From NCBI GenBank assembly GCA_023663865.1, contig JAMPGU010000007.1, positions 1 through 64,000 on the forward strand: DNA of 64,000 nt, written 5' to 3'. The notes under the pieces were generated by a model. The model was not told where the DNA came from. It saw nothing but the letters and a program-made list of their open reading frames with translations, and did not search any database. This DNA comes from Clostridium sp. GTDB lineage: Bacteria; Bacillota; Clostridia; Oscillospirales; Acutalibacteraceae. How positions within the stretch are numbered: the stretch's first letter is position 1; each line of letters starts with the position of its first letter. The position numbers were made by a program, and so were the translations under genes. Below are positions 56,578-64,000 of this stretch, piece by piece.

Positions 56578-57666
56578 ATGCCAAGACATGGCGAAAACAT
56601 TTTTAAAAGAAAGGATGGCAGATGGGAGGGTAGATATATTTCTTCTTATAATGAAAATGGGAAGGCAATATATAAGTCTGTGTACAGCAAAACTTATTCA
56701 GATACGAAACGAAAACTGAATATTGCTAAATCAGGCAATCCAAGTATAAGAAATTCAACTATCAATACTTTTGAGGAATTGCTTGATTACTGGCTTGAAT
56801 TCAATAATTCCAAAAATAAGCAAACAACACAGAACAAATATGAATTTCTCATTGAAAAACATATTAAACCTGAACTTGGTAATGTTATACTCAATAAAAT
56901 CTCATCAGTGATGATTAATAAATTTATTGAAACTAAAACTCAATATTTGTCAAATTCCTATGTCAGAACAATGGCAATTATTATGAAGTCAGCGTTGGAA
57001 CTTGGTATAAAAGAGCAGTTTGTTTTTATGGTTAATTTGGATATTCATTTGCCTAAACAGAGTAAACATGAATTACCGATTCTATCTGTTGTTGAGCAAA
57101 ACTTGCTTGAGGAATATATCCTAAGTCATCTTGATTTCATATCACTTGGGATATATATTTCCCTTTATGCAGGACTTCGTATAGGTGAGGTTTGTGCATT
57201 AAAATGGAGTGATATTGATTTTGATAATAAAATAATCAAAGTCCGATCAACTGTAATCAGAGTTAAAGATACTAATGGCAAAAGTTATGACGATATAGGA
57301 ACGGCAAAAACAGATGCATCTATCAGAGATATTCCGATATTTAACAAACTATTTATTCCTCTTTTGAAAATGAAAAAGTTAAGCAAATCACCATTTGTAA
57401 TTTCCACTAAAATGGGTTTTGTGAATAAAAGAACTTTTGAATATAGATATCATAAAATCATGAAAAATGCAGGGGTAACTGATGTTAATTTTCATGCGTT
57501 AAGACATTCATTTGCAACAAGATGTATCGAGTGTGGAGTTGATGTAAAATCTCTTAGCGAAATTCTCGGTCATTCTAATGTATCTGTTACGCTGAATACC
57601 TATGTCCACTCATCTATGGAATTAAAGAAAATTCAAATAGAAAAACTCAATAATCTAATAGCCTGA
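56578..57666 (+). CDS. tyrosine recombinase (integrase family)
   Basis: A 362-residue site-specific recombinase. The N-terminus MPRHGENIFKRKDGRWEGRY is a typical arm-binding start of Tn916-type integrases, followed by a SAM-like core-binding domain (about residues 60-165) and the catalytic domain. Active-site residues are visible: Arg near 200 (AGLRIGEVC), His/Arg near 306-309 (HALRHSFAT), His near 332 (GHSNVSVTLN) and Tyr near 342 (NTYVHSS). ATG at 56578 is 10 bases after AAAGGAG; an upstream GTG at 56569 is too close to it. Perfect inverted repeats bracket the gene, so it may act as a DNA invertase as well as, or instead of, an integrase. Confidence 0.92.
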   Translation: MPRHGENIFKRKDGRWEGRYISSYNENGKAIYKSVYSKTYSDTKRKLNIAKSGNPSIRNSTINTFEELLDYWLEFNNSKNKQTTQNKYEFLIEKHIKPELGNVILNKISSVMINKFIETKTQYLSNSYVRTMAIIMKSALELGIKEQFVFMVNLDIHLPKQSKHELPILSVVEQNLLEEYILSHLDFISLGIYISLYAGLRIGEVCALKWSDIDFDNKIIKVRSTVIRVKDTNGKSYDDIGTAKTDASIRDIPIFNKLFIPLLKMKKLSKSPFVISTKMGFVNKRTFEYRYHKIMKNAGVTDVNFHALRHSFATRCIECGVDVKSLSEILGHSNVSVTLNTYVHSSMELKKIQIEKLNNLIA

Positions 57667-57680
57667 TTTTATGCCATTTA

Positions 57681-57701
57681 TGGTCAAAAATTCTGGTCAA
57701 A
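57681..57701 (+). repeat. TGGTCAAA direct repeats downstream of the recombinase
   Basis: Two TGGTCAAA copies at 57681-57688 and 57694-57701, 13 bases apart, mirror in sequence and orientation the pair upstream of the gene. Probable arm-type recombinase sites. Confidence 0.5.
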
Positions 57702-57706
57702 AACTA

Positions 57707-57743
57707 ACGGAAGTTCCATATTTCAAGGACTTCCGTCTTTTTG
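57707..57743 (+). terminator. recombinase terminator
   Basis: ACGGAAGT (57707-57714) pairs with ACTTCCGT (57729-57736), extended by CC/GG across one bulged base, and is followed by CTTTTTG. In the present orientation it blocks read-through from the recombinase into essC. Confidence 0.85.
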
Positions 57744-57746
57744 TCA

Positions 57747-57765
57747 TAGAAGTCGTAGTTCTACG
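57747..57765 (-). repeat. right inverted repeat of the recombinase segment
   Basis: TAGAAGTCGTAGTTCTACG is the exact reverse complement of the left repeat at 56363-56381. It lies 53 bases before the essC start and just after the recombinase terminator. No convincing promoter is visible between it and essC. Confidence 0.85.
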
Positions 57766-57818
57766 TAATTTATTAGAATAATATTTGTATTTATATTTTA
57801 TCTATGAGGTTTCAATTT

Positions 57819-60800
57819 ATGATTGTAAATTTAATTAAGAACAGAGAAATGTTTTCAATCACACTTCCCGAGAGAATTAAGGGTCAATATTGGTTAAATG
57901 ATATTGATGAAAACGGTGATTTAAGGCAGATAATTAGTATTGAAGGGCATAAAAACGATTGGGTATTAAAGAGCAATAAGAATGCATGGATACTTGATAA
58001 CGGAGGAAATCCTGTTAAAAATACACTGATTAAGGATGATTCTTTCTTCAATATTAAAATAAAAGATGAAAATGAAAAGGTAATTTTGTTTTCTGAGCCT
58101 GTATCATCGAACAGATATACTTTCAAGAAAATAGTTGTAAAACAAAATTGCAGTCTTACAATCGGTAGAAGTGAAAGCAATAATATTGTTTTTTCAAATA
58201 AATATGTTTCTTCAAATCACTGTATTATGAACTATGATGGTGAAAGTTGGAGTATCATTGACAAGGGCAGTACAAACGGTACATTTGTAAACTCCTACAG
58301 AGTCGATTCACAAACTTTAATTGCAGGTGATTATGTCTATATTATGGGTCTCAAGATAATTGTAGGAAGCAATTATCTTGCGATAAATAATCCAGGTGGA
58401 AAAGTTGAATTGCATACTCCCGTTTTTGCGAATTTTAAAAATCAAGCAATTAACGAGAGAGATAATATATCTGAGCCGGAAAATGAATACTTTTATCGTT
58501 CGCCTAGATTTATGCGCCAAATTGATACTGCGCATATAAAGATTGATCCTCCTCCAGCAATTCAAAAGCCCGATGAAGTACCGCTTGCATTAACGCTTGG
58601 TCCGTCAATGACTATGGGTATAGCTTCATTAAGCACTGCTGTAATGACTATAATTAATGCAACCGGTAATGATGTAGATATTAAGAGTGTTATACCAACG
58701 CTTTGTATGTCTTTAAGTATGCTTCTCGGAACGGTTATGTGGCCGATATTAACGAAAAAGCACGACAGAAAATCTAAAATTGAAGGTGAAAGAAAACGCC
58801 AGGAAAAGTATTTAAGATACTTGGATTCAATAAGAGATGAAATTAAGCGGAATTGTAAAGAGCAAACAGATATACTGAATGAAAACATTATTTCTGTAGA
58901 TGAATGTTTACAGCGAATAAGCTTGGTAAAGCGTTCTCTTTGGGAGAGAAGTATTGGGCAAGATGATTTCTTGAAATTACGATTAGGAAAAGGAACTATG
59001 CCGTTAGATGCCGATATAAAGTATCCGGAGGCAAAATTCACTATGGAAGATGATAATTTACAAGATGCAATGTTGTCTCTCGGAAGCGAAGCAAAGCAGC
59101 TTGCAGATGTTCCTATCAGTATTTCACTTGTGTCAAACTATTTTACCGGTATAATCGGAAAAGAAAATGATATTTTAAATCTTGCTAAAAGTCTCGTGAT
59201 ACAAATGGTATCTCTTCATAGTTATGATGAATTAAAGATAATGCTTATTATTGATGAAGATGATATGAAAGACTGGGAATTTACCAAAACAATTCCTCAT
59301 TTTTGGAATGATGATAAAACGCAGCGTTTTATTGCTGCCAATAATTATGAGGTCAAAGAACTTTCGGTTATTATTGAAAAAGAAATAGTATCCAGAATTA
59401 ATGGTAATAAAGATGCAGATGAATATCTTCCGTATTATGTAATAATTACAACAAATAAAAGTCTTGCAGACAGATGTGAAAATCTTAACCAACTGTTTGA
59501 GTATAAACAAAATTGTGGATTCAGCATTATTTCAATTAGAGAAGAACTCAAGGATTTACCGAAGGAAGTATCTTCTGTAATACAAGTCAGCGGAATGCAG
59601 TCAAAACTGTTTGACAGAAATGATTTGAGCGGGAAAACGCTTGATTTAAATCCAGAATTTGCAGATAGCAACGCAGTGGATGAAGCATCTTACGTGCTTT
59701 CAAATGTATATCTTGATATTTCAAATCAAATGTATAGTTTACCGAATATGATAACATTTCTTGAAATGTTTAATGTTGGAAAAATTGAACATTTGAATTC
59801 GTTAACACGCTGGAAAGAAAATAATCCCGTTAATACTTTACAAGCCCCTGTAGGTGTTGACACACAAGGTGAAATATTCTATTTGGATCTTCATGAAAAA
59901 TACCATGGACCTCATGGTTTAGTTGCCGGTATGACAGGTTCAGGTAAGTCAGAGTTCATTATTACGTATATTCTTTCCCTTGCAGTTAATTATCATCCCG
60001 ATGAGGTTGCATTTATTTTGATTGACTACAAAGGTGGTGGTTTAACCGGTGCATTTGAAGATGACGAAAGAGGTATAAAGTTGCCTCATCTTGCCGGTAC
60101 TATAACTAACCTTGATGGTTCAGCTATCAAACGTTCTCTTGTTTCTATCCAAAGTGAGCTTCGTCGAAGACAGGCAATATTTAATTATGCCCGTAAGATT
60201 TCAAATGAAGGTACAATGGATATTTATAAGTATCAGCGTTTATATCGTGATGGTATTGTAACAGAGCCGGTTCCACATTTGTTTATTATTTCCGATGAAT
60301 TTGCTGAGTTGAAAACACAGCAGCCTGAATTTATGGAACAATTGATTTCTGCTGCTCGTATAGGTCGTAGTTTAGGTGTTCATTTAATTCTTGCAACTCA
60401 AAAACCAAGCGGTGTTGTTGACGATCAAATATGGAGCAATAGTAAGTTCAGAGTCTGCTTGAAGGTTCAGGAAAAGGCCGATAGTCAGGATATGATTAAA
60501 CGTCCGGATGCTGCAGAACTTCAGCAAACGGGTAGATTTTATTTACAGGTAGGATTTAATGAGTTTTTTGCGCTTGGTCAATCTGCATGGTGTGGAGCTG
60601 AATATATTCCCACTGAAAATGTTGAAAAGAAAGTCGATGACAGTGTAGAAATTATTGATAATTTGGGACGAGTTATCAAGGAAATCAAACCTGATAAGGT
60701 TGTAGTTGACAAATCACCCAGAATTAAGCAAATTGTTGGAATTGTTAAATATCTTTCTGATTTAGCAAAGGAAGAAAATGTTAGTGAGCGACCACTTTGG

Positions 60801-62378
60801 CTTGATCCTATTCCCGAACGAATTTTTGTTAAGGATTTAGAAGAAAAGTATAATGTAGAAATAAATGATTTAGTGGTTAATCCTGTTATTGGTGAATATG
60901 ATGATCCGTTTAATCAAAAGCAAGATGTTGTTACCATTCCGCTGTCTAAAGAAGGCAACTGTCTTATGTATGGCGCAGCAGGCAATGGTAAGACCACGTT
61001 TCTTTCTACGCTTACATATTCGTTAATAAGTACGCATAGCGTAGATGCTTTGAATATGTATATTCTTGATTTTGGTTCAGAAACACTTAGGGCATTTGAT
61101 AAAGCACCTCATGTAGGTAATGTAATTGTAAGTGCTGATGAGGAAAAGGTAATTAACTTGTTTAAAATGCTAAGTGCAGAGCTTAATAGCAGAAAGCAGT
61201 TATTTGCTGATTTTGGTGGCGATTATGCTTCGTATTGCAAATCAACAGGTAAGGTTATACCTAACATAGTGGTATTGATTAATAACTATGCAGGTTTTTC
61301 AGAGCAGTTTGAAAATCTTGAAGATACATTTGGTCTTTTAAGTAGAGATGGGGTTAAGTATGGCTTAACATTTGTTGTTACAGCAAGTACAACAAATGCA
61401 GTGCGTTATCGTTATGTTCAAAACTTCAAACAAATTATGACAATGCAGCTCAATGATCCAACGGATTATCCTGTTGTTATCGGAAGAACAGATGGTCTTG
61501 TTCCGGCTAAATTTAAAGGCAGAGGTCTTATTAGTCTTGATAAGATTTATGAATTCCAAACTGCCTACTGCAATAATTGTGATGATCAGTATGAGTTTAT
61601 TCGTGAATACTGTACTAAGCTAAATGAAAGTGCAACTGTATTTGCAAAACCAATTCCTGTTTTGCCTGATTTTGTTAAGTATGAAGATGTTAAGAGTTCA
61701 ATTGGAAGTCTGACAATTCCGGTTGGTATTGAAAAGCGCTCAATAAATCCATCTGTAATTGATTTGAAGAGTAAATACATCTATCCTATCATTGCAAATG
61801 ATGCATTTATACTTGAACCATTTGTAGGTGAGTTTGTAAAGGTAATAGATAGTCTTAATAATTGTAAGATTGATATATTTGATTGCGAAAATTGGTGTGT
61901 TTCAAATAATGTAGTAGAGATTGATTTTAATGAGGCAATTACAGAAATCTTCAATGATATTGTCAAAAGGAATAATGGTTATAAAGCAGCTAACATGGAT
62001 GCAGCATTCCTTAATGATTTTGAAGAAAGATTAATTGTTATTGTTGGAATGGATAAACTTGTAAACAGACTTGATGATACCGGAAAAGACAGATTGTTTG
62101 CTATGCTCTTTAAAGGACAGGCTTTATATAAAGTACACTTTATTGTCCTTGATTCTCAAAGTTATTTTTCTACAGTTAATTACACCGATTGGTATAAAAC
62201 TCATATTCAGGGTAATGACGGTATTTATATTGGTGACGGATTCGCAGACCAATATTTATTGAAAGCAAATAAGCATAGTAATAGCTTCTATGAAGAAATA
62301 GGCAATGACTTTGGTTATTTGCTGAATAAAGGTAAAGCAACTCTTGTTAAATTTCTTACAACGGAGGTAGAGCAATGA
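57819..62378 (+). CDS. essC: type VII secretion ATPase EssC (FHA-FtsK/SpoIIIE)
   Basis: Membrane motor of Firmicutes type VII secretion. The 1519-residue product has an N-terminal FHA region (LTIGRSESNNIVFSNKYVSS near 113-132 and DKGSTNGTFVN near 148-158), two membrane helices near 255-280 and 290-310, then ATPase domains. The first is complete: Walker A GMTGSGKSE near 704-712, then ILIDYKGGGLTG and the LATQKPSG sensor. The second has GAAGNGKTT near 1051-1059. The third (LIVIVGMDKLVNRL near 1404) lacks a P-loop. ATG at 57819 has GAGG 8 bases upstream. EssA, EssB and EsaA are not seen upstream. Confidence 0.93.
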   Translation: MIVNLIKNREMFSITLPERIKGQYWLNDIDENGDLRQIISIEGHKNDWVLKSNKNAWILDNGGNPVKNTLIKDDSFFNIKIKDENEKVILFSEPVSSNRYTFKKIVVKQNCSLTIGRSESNNIVFSNKYVSSNHCIMNYDGESWSIIDKGSTNGTFVNSYRVDSQTLIAGDYVYIMGLKIIVGSNYLAINNPGGKVELHTPVFANFKNQAINERDNISEPENEYFYRSPRFMRQIDTAHIKIDPPPAIQKPDEVPLALTLGPSMTMGIASLSTAVMTIINATGNDVDIKSVIPTLCMSLSMLLGTVMWPILTKKHDRKSKIEGERKRQEKYLRYLDSIRDEIKRNCKEQTDILNENIISVDECLQRISLVKRSLWERSIGQDDFLKLRLGKGTMPLDADIKYPEAKFTMEDDNLQDAMLSLGSEAKQLADVPISISLVSNYFTGIIGKENDILNLAKSLVIQMVSLHSYDELKIMLIIDEDDMKDWEFTKTIPHFWNDDKTQRFIAANNYEVKELSVIIEKEIVSRINGNKDADEYLPYYVIITTNKSLADRCENLNQLFEYKQNCGFSIISIREELKDLPKEVSSVIQVSGMQSKLFDRNDLSGKTLDLNPEFADSNAVDEASYVLSNVYLDISNQMYSLPNMITFLEMFNVGKIEHLNSLTRWKENNPVNTLQAPVGVDTQGEIFYLDLHEKYHGPHGLVAGMTGSGKSEFIITYILSLAVNYHPDEVAFILIDYKGGGLTGAFEDDERGIKLPHLAGTITNLDGSAIKRSLVSIQSELRRRQAIFNYARKISNEGTMDIYKYQRLYRDGIVTEPVPHLFIISDEFAELKTQQPEFMEQLISAARIGRSLGVHLILATQKPSGVVDDQIWSNSKFRVCLKVQEKADSQDMIKRPDAAELQQTGRFYLQVGFNEFFALGQSAWCGAEYIPTENVEKKVDDSVEIIDNLGRVIKEIKPDKVVVDKSPRIKQIVGIVKYLSDLAKEENVSERPLWLDPIPERIFVKDLEEKYNVEINDLVVNPVIGEYDDPFNQKQDVVTIPLSKEGNCLMYGAAGNGKTTFLSTLTYSLISTHSVDALNMYILDFGSETLRAFDKAPHVGNVIVSADEEKVINLFKMLSAELNSRKQLFADFGGDYASYCKSTGKVIPNIVVLINNYAGFSEQFENLEDTFGLLSRDGVKYGLTFVVTASTTNAVRYRYVQNFKQIMTMQLNDPTDYPVVIGRTDGLVPAKFKGRGLISLDKIYEFQTAYCNNCDDQYEFIREYCTKLNESATVFAKPIPVLPDFVKYEDVKSSIGSLTIPVGIEKRSINPSVIDLKSKYIYPIIANDAFILEPFVGEFVKVIDSLNNCKIDIFDCENWCVSNNVVEIDFNEAITEIFNDIVKRNNGYKAANMDAAFLNDFEERLIVIVGMDKLVNRLDDTGKDRLFAMLFKGQALYKVHFIVLDSQSYFSTVNYTDWYKTHIQGNDGIYIGDGFADQYLLKANKHSNSFYEEIGNDFGYLLNKGKATLVKFLTTEVEQ

Positions 62379-62626
62379 ATAAATTAATTGTTGAAGTCTA
62401 TGTTCCGGCATCCGGAAATAAGTATGAAATGCGTATTCAAGCTACAATCCAAATGTATAAAATTTTAGAGCTTATCAAAAAGGCTGTTGCAGAGTTTGAA
62501 GATGGAAGATATAAGCCTGACGATACAGCTGTTCTTTGTGATAAAATCACAGGAAATATTATTAATCTTAATATGACAGCAAATGAGCTTGGAATCAAAA
62601 ACGGCTCAAAGCTAATGATTATATAG
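62375..62626 (+). CDS. YukD/EsaB-like ubiquitin-fold protein of type VII secretion
   Basis: An 83-residue protein with the YukD pattern: a first strand KLIVEVYVPASGNKYEMRI, helix MYKILELIKKAVAEFEDG, and a final strand pair ending NGSKLMII. YukD/EsaB proteins are small ubiquitin-like, non-conjugated components of Firmicutes type VII systems. The start overlaps the essC stop by 4 bases (ATGA), so the two are coupled. Confidence 0.88.
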   Translation: MNKLIVEVYVPASGNKYEMRIQATIQMYKILELIKKAVAEFEDGRYKPDDTAVLCDKITGNIINLNMTANELGIKNGSKLMII

Positions 62627-62641
62627 ATAAGGAGAATCAAT

Positions 62642-62944
62642 ATGCCAATTGCAATGGGAGCGAGCTGTAGCGATATTGAAAAAACTGCAATTTCAATAAA
62701 AAAGCTTAATGAAAACTACACCCAAGCATATCAATCAGTTTTTGCAGCATTTAAAAATATAGACAGTGCTTGGGATGGCGAAGATAACGATGAATTTAAC
62801 AAGCTGGTTTTATCTTTTGAAAAGGATTTTGTTGCTATGACTGCACTCCTATCAAGAGTAGAGACGCATCTTAATTTAACCTCTAAAGCTTATAAAACTG
62901 TTGAATCTGCTACAGTTAAGGCTGCGGGAAAATTATCTAAATAA
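62642..62944 (+). CDS. WXG100-family protein 1
   Basis: A 100-residue helical-hairpin protein. The turn motif is W44-D-G46 in SAWDGEDNDEF, flanked by two long helices (SIKKLNENYTQAYQSVFAAF; FEKDFVAMTALLSRVETHLN). Length and motif define WXG100/ESAT-6-like substrates or chaperones of type VII secretion. A C-terminal YxxxD/E-type signal is not obvious, though YKTVES near residue 82 is a candidate. AAGGAG precedes the start. Confidence 0.9.
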   Translation: MPIAMGASCSDIEKTAISIKKLNENYTQAYQSVFAAFKNIDSAWDGEDNDEFNKLVLSFEKDFVAMTALLSRVETHLNLTSKAYKTVESATVKAAGKLSK

Positions 62945-62989
62945 TTACCATAATATGGTTATTATATTAATTTTCGAGGAGGTGAAAAA

Positions 62990-63292
62990 ATGCCGGCAAA
63001 TTTTAAGGTTAATACTGATCAAGTTGATACAGCAAGAAAGGCCATAAAGTCTAATGCAGATAAATATAAGAGCGCTCATGAAGCTGTATTTACTCAATTT
63101 AAAAACATTGATAATGCTTGGGACGGTGATGATAACAACGAATTTAATACTCGTGTTGAATCATTTAAAAATGACTTTACAGCTATGGATACTTTTCTTG
63201 AAAAGCTTGTTGGATTTTTGGATAAAGTATCAGCTGACTATAAGCAAGCTGAAAGTGAAACTTTAACAAAGGCTAAAACTTTAGCAAAATAA
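62990..63292 (+). CDS. WXG100-family protein 2
   Basis: A 100-residue protein closely similar in layout to the previous one: W44-D-G46 in NAWDGDDNNEF, helix 1 TARKAIKSNADKYKSAHEAV, helix 2 FKNDFTAMDTFLEKLVGFLD. YKQAESE near residue 84 fits the Y-x-x-x-(D/E) export signal. The shared KNID-AWDG(E/D)D-N-EFN block suggests recent duplication. The pair may form a heterodimer. GAGGAGGTG precedes the start. Confidence 0.92.
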   Translation: MPANFKVNTDQVDTARKAIKSNADKYKSAHEAVFTQFKNIDNAWDGDDNNEFNTRVESFKNDFTAMDTFLEKLVGFLDKVSADYKQAESETLTKAKTLAK

Positions 63293-63329
63293 TTTATGTT
63301 TAACAATATTATTTCGGAGGTGAAAATAG

Positions 63330-63662
63330 ATGGCAGGACAACTTAAAATGTCTACTCAAGAGTTAACTAATGCAAAAACAGTTATTTCTACTAAAAATGA
63401 AGAGCTAACTGACTGTATTCAAAATGTTTATAAAGAAATTACAAACCTTGTAGGTTCAACATGGACCGGTGATGCCGCTACTGCTGCACTTAACCAAATT
63501 GATACATTTTACAGAAAAACTTTAACAGCATATAAAAATGCTGTCGATGGCTATGTTTCATTTATTGATGCTACTGTAAGTAAATATGAAACTACTGAAA
63601 GCACTTTAGCATCAAATGCAAAAGAACAGATTGATTCATCTGCCCTTGCAGATTTTGCTTAA
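63330..63662 (+). CDS. WXG100-family protein 3
   Basis: A 110-residue WXG100 protein that is more diverged: W45-T-G47 in GSTWTGDAATAALNQI, with helices TQELTNAKTVISTKNEELTD and KTLTAYKNAVDGYVSFIDAT. The C-terminus has YETTEST, a Y-x-x-x-(D/E)-like signal. It may be the more classical EsxA-like substrate of the cluster. A perfect hairpin without T-run follows at 63673-63702. Confidence 0.9.
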   Translation: MAGQLKMSTQELTNAKTVISTKNEELTDCIQNVYKEITNLVGSTWTGDAATAALNQIDTFYRKTLTAYKNAVDGYVSFIDATVSKYETTESTLASNAKEQIDSSALADFA

Positions 63663-63672
63663 ATTTAATTAC

Positions 63673-63702
63673 GGTAACACGGTATTTATTTACCGTGTTA
63701 CC
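63673..63702 (+). other. strong hairpin between esx-like genes and lipoprotein gene
   Basis: A perfect 12-bp stem, GGTAACACGGTA (63673-63684) with TACCGTGTTACC (63691-63702), has no T-run after it. It may stabilise the abundant WXG100 mRNA or partly attenuate downstream genes. Confidence 0.6.
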
Positions 63703-63774
63703 CACCAAATTTGAAAATAACACATTTAATGTTTTATATAAATTTTATTAATGATATTGAAAAGGAGAAATAAA

Positions 63775-64000
63775 ATGAAATATAAAAAAAGAATCATATC
63801 ATTAATTTTATGCTTGGTTTTTATTACAAGCTTGTTTTCGGCTTGCTCTACTATTAATCCCAATAATATTAATGCAAATATTACCAAGGGTGAATGGATA
63901 GAAACACTCGGAAGATACTTTGGAATGGATACATATAAGCAATCAGAGTCGTATTTTTTGGATGTTTCAAACGATGATTCATTTTTTCCATATTTGCAAT
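63775..64000 (+). CDS. lipoprotein with SLH-like start (partial)
   Basis: Cut by the window end; 75 codons are visible. A lysine-rich signal peptide leads to a lipobox (LFSAC), placing the lipidated Cys near residue 23. The mature part NITKGEWIETLGRYFGMDTY, then YFLDVSNDDSFFPYLQ, has the rhythm of an S-layer-homology domain. AAAGGAG precedes the ATG. It is in line with the type VII operon and may be a surface accessory component. No further identity can be given. Confidence 0.75.
   Translation, partial: MKYKKRIISLILCLVFITSLFSACSTINPNNINANITKGEWIETLGRYFGMDTYKQSESYFLDVSNDDSFFPYLQ

Larger units (their letters stand above)
55970..64000. mobile_element. genomic island in feoB carrying a recombinase and a type VII secretion operon
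   Basis: The left edge is placed where feoB homology ends (about 55970-55976); the right edge is beyond the window. Everything to the right is visibly A+T-richer than the host genes. Contents in order: a small HTH gene, a tyrosine recombinase inside inverted repeats, and an FHA-FtsK ATPase/YukD/WXG100 secretion operon. No conjugation genes are seen in this part, so whether it is an integrative conjugative element, a prophage-like island or a passive insertion cannot be decided. Confidence 0.65.

Noticed and set aside
56363-57765. The 19-bp repeats as attL and attR of the island
   Set aside because: attL and attR of an integrated element are direct repeats; these are inverted and enclose only the recombinase, while the secretion operon lies outside. 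Inversion sites fit better.
63673-63702. Perfect 12-bp hairpin after the third WXG100 gene as an intrinsic terminator
   Set aside because: There is no T-run after the stem, so it is recorded only as an RNA hairpin.

Overview
The window reads as chromosome of a low-GC, anaerobic Gram-positive bacterium of class Clostridia, most like a gut Ruminococcaceae/Oscillospiraceae or Lachnospiraceae relative. The evidence is direct: consensus sigma-A promoters and strong Shine-Dalgarno sites, a T-box leader on an aspS-gatCAB operon, the Firmicutes-type rplU-prp-rpmA cluster in which L27 carries a cleavable N-terminal extension, a flavodiiron protein, a radical SAM enzyme, polysaccharide-acting enzymes, and no outer-membrane or respiratory-chain genes. 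I see no rRNA, tRNA or CRISPR array. Species cannot be named from the sequence alone.

Layout. 1-10.9 kb: rpe, two surface or membrane proteins, mgtE, a flavodiiron protein, an amidohydrolase reduced to its beta-sandwich, an XRE regulator with a DUF4097-like protein, asnB, a nitroreductase-like protein and a membrane-anchored GDPD. 11-18.5 kb (minus strand): an ECF sigma factor overlapping a 1096-residue membrane protein with Ig-like domains (probable sigma/anti-sigma pair), secA and a lipoprotein. 18.6-31.7 kb: sugar transferase, lacZ-type beta-galactosidase, radical SAM protein, CorC-type transporter, pth, mfd and a GH43-like protein. 31.7-32.05 kb: a tiny hydrophobic ORF opposed by a consensus antisense promoter, a candidate type I toxin-antitoxin locus. 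32-35.6 kb: rpsO-pnp and a divergent zinc-ribbon/TM2 and XRE pair with three palindromic operators. 35.6-46 kb: a nested-hairpin element, rplU-prp-rpmA, T-box-aspS-gatCAB, uvrC, rsmD, coaD. 46-49.9 kb: pgk, tpiA, gpmI. 49.9-54.3 kb: two small DNA-binding/unknown modules, one lying between an Fe-alcohol dehydrogenase and a CoA-acylating semialdehyde dehydrogenase.

From 54.4 kb the ferrous-iron operon feoAB begins, but feoB stops abruptly in its conserved CNGR motif near 55.97 kb. What follows is visibly A+T-richer and looks like a genomic island: a small HTH protein, a tyrosine recombinase, and a type VII secretion (ESX/Yuk-like) operon with an FHA-FtsK/SpoIIIE ATPase (EssC), a YukD/EsaB-like ubiquitin-fold protein, three WXG100 proteins and a lipoprotein cut by the window end.

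The most interesting observation is that the recombinase gene is bracketed by a perfect 19-bp inverted repeat (56363-56381 and 57747-57765), each copy having short inverted arms around a 7-bp asymmetric core. Just inside the left copy is an outward-facing sigma-A-like promoter that now fires away from the secretion operon into a terminator. Inversion of the 1.4-kb segment would point it at essC. This is the architecture expected of a phase-variable promoter switch for a type VII secretion system, here in the apparent OFF orientation.
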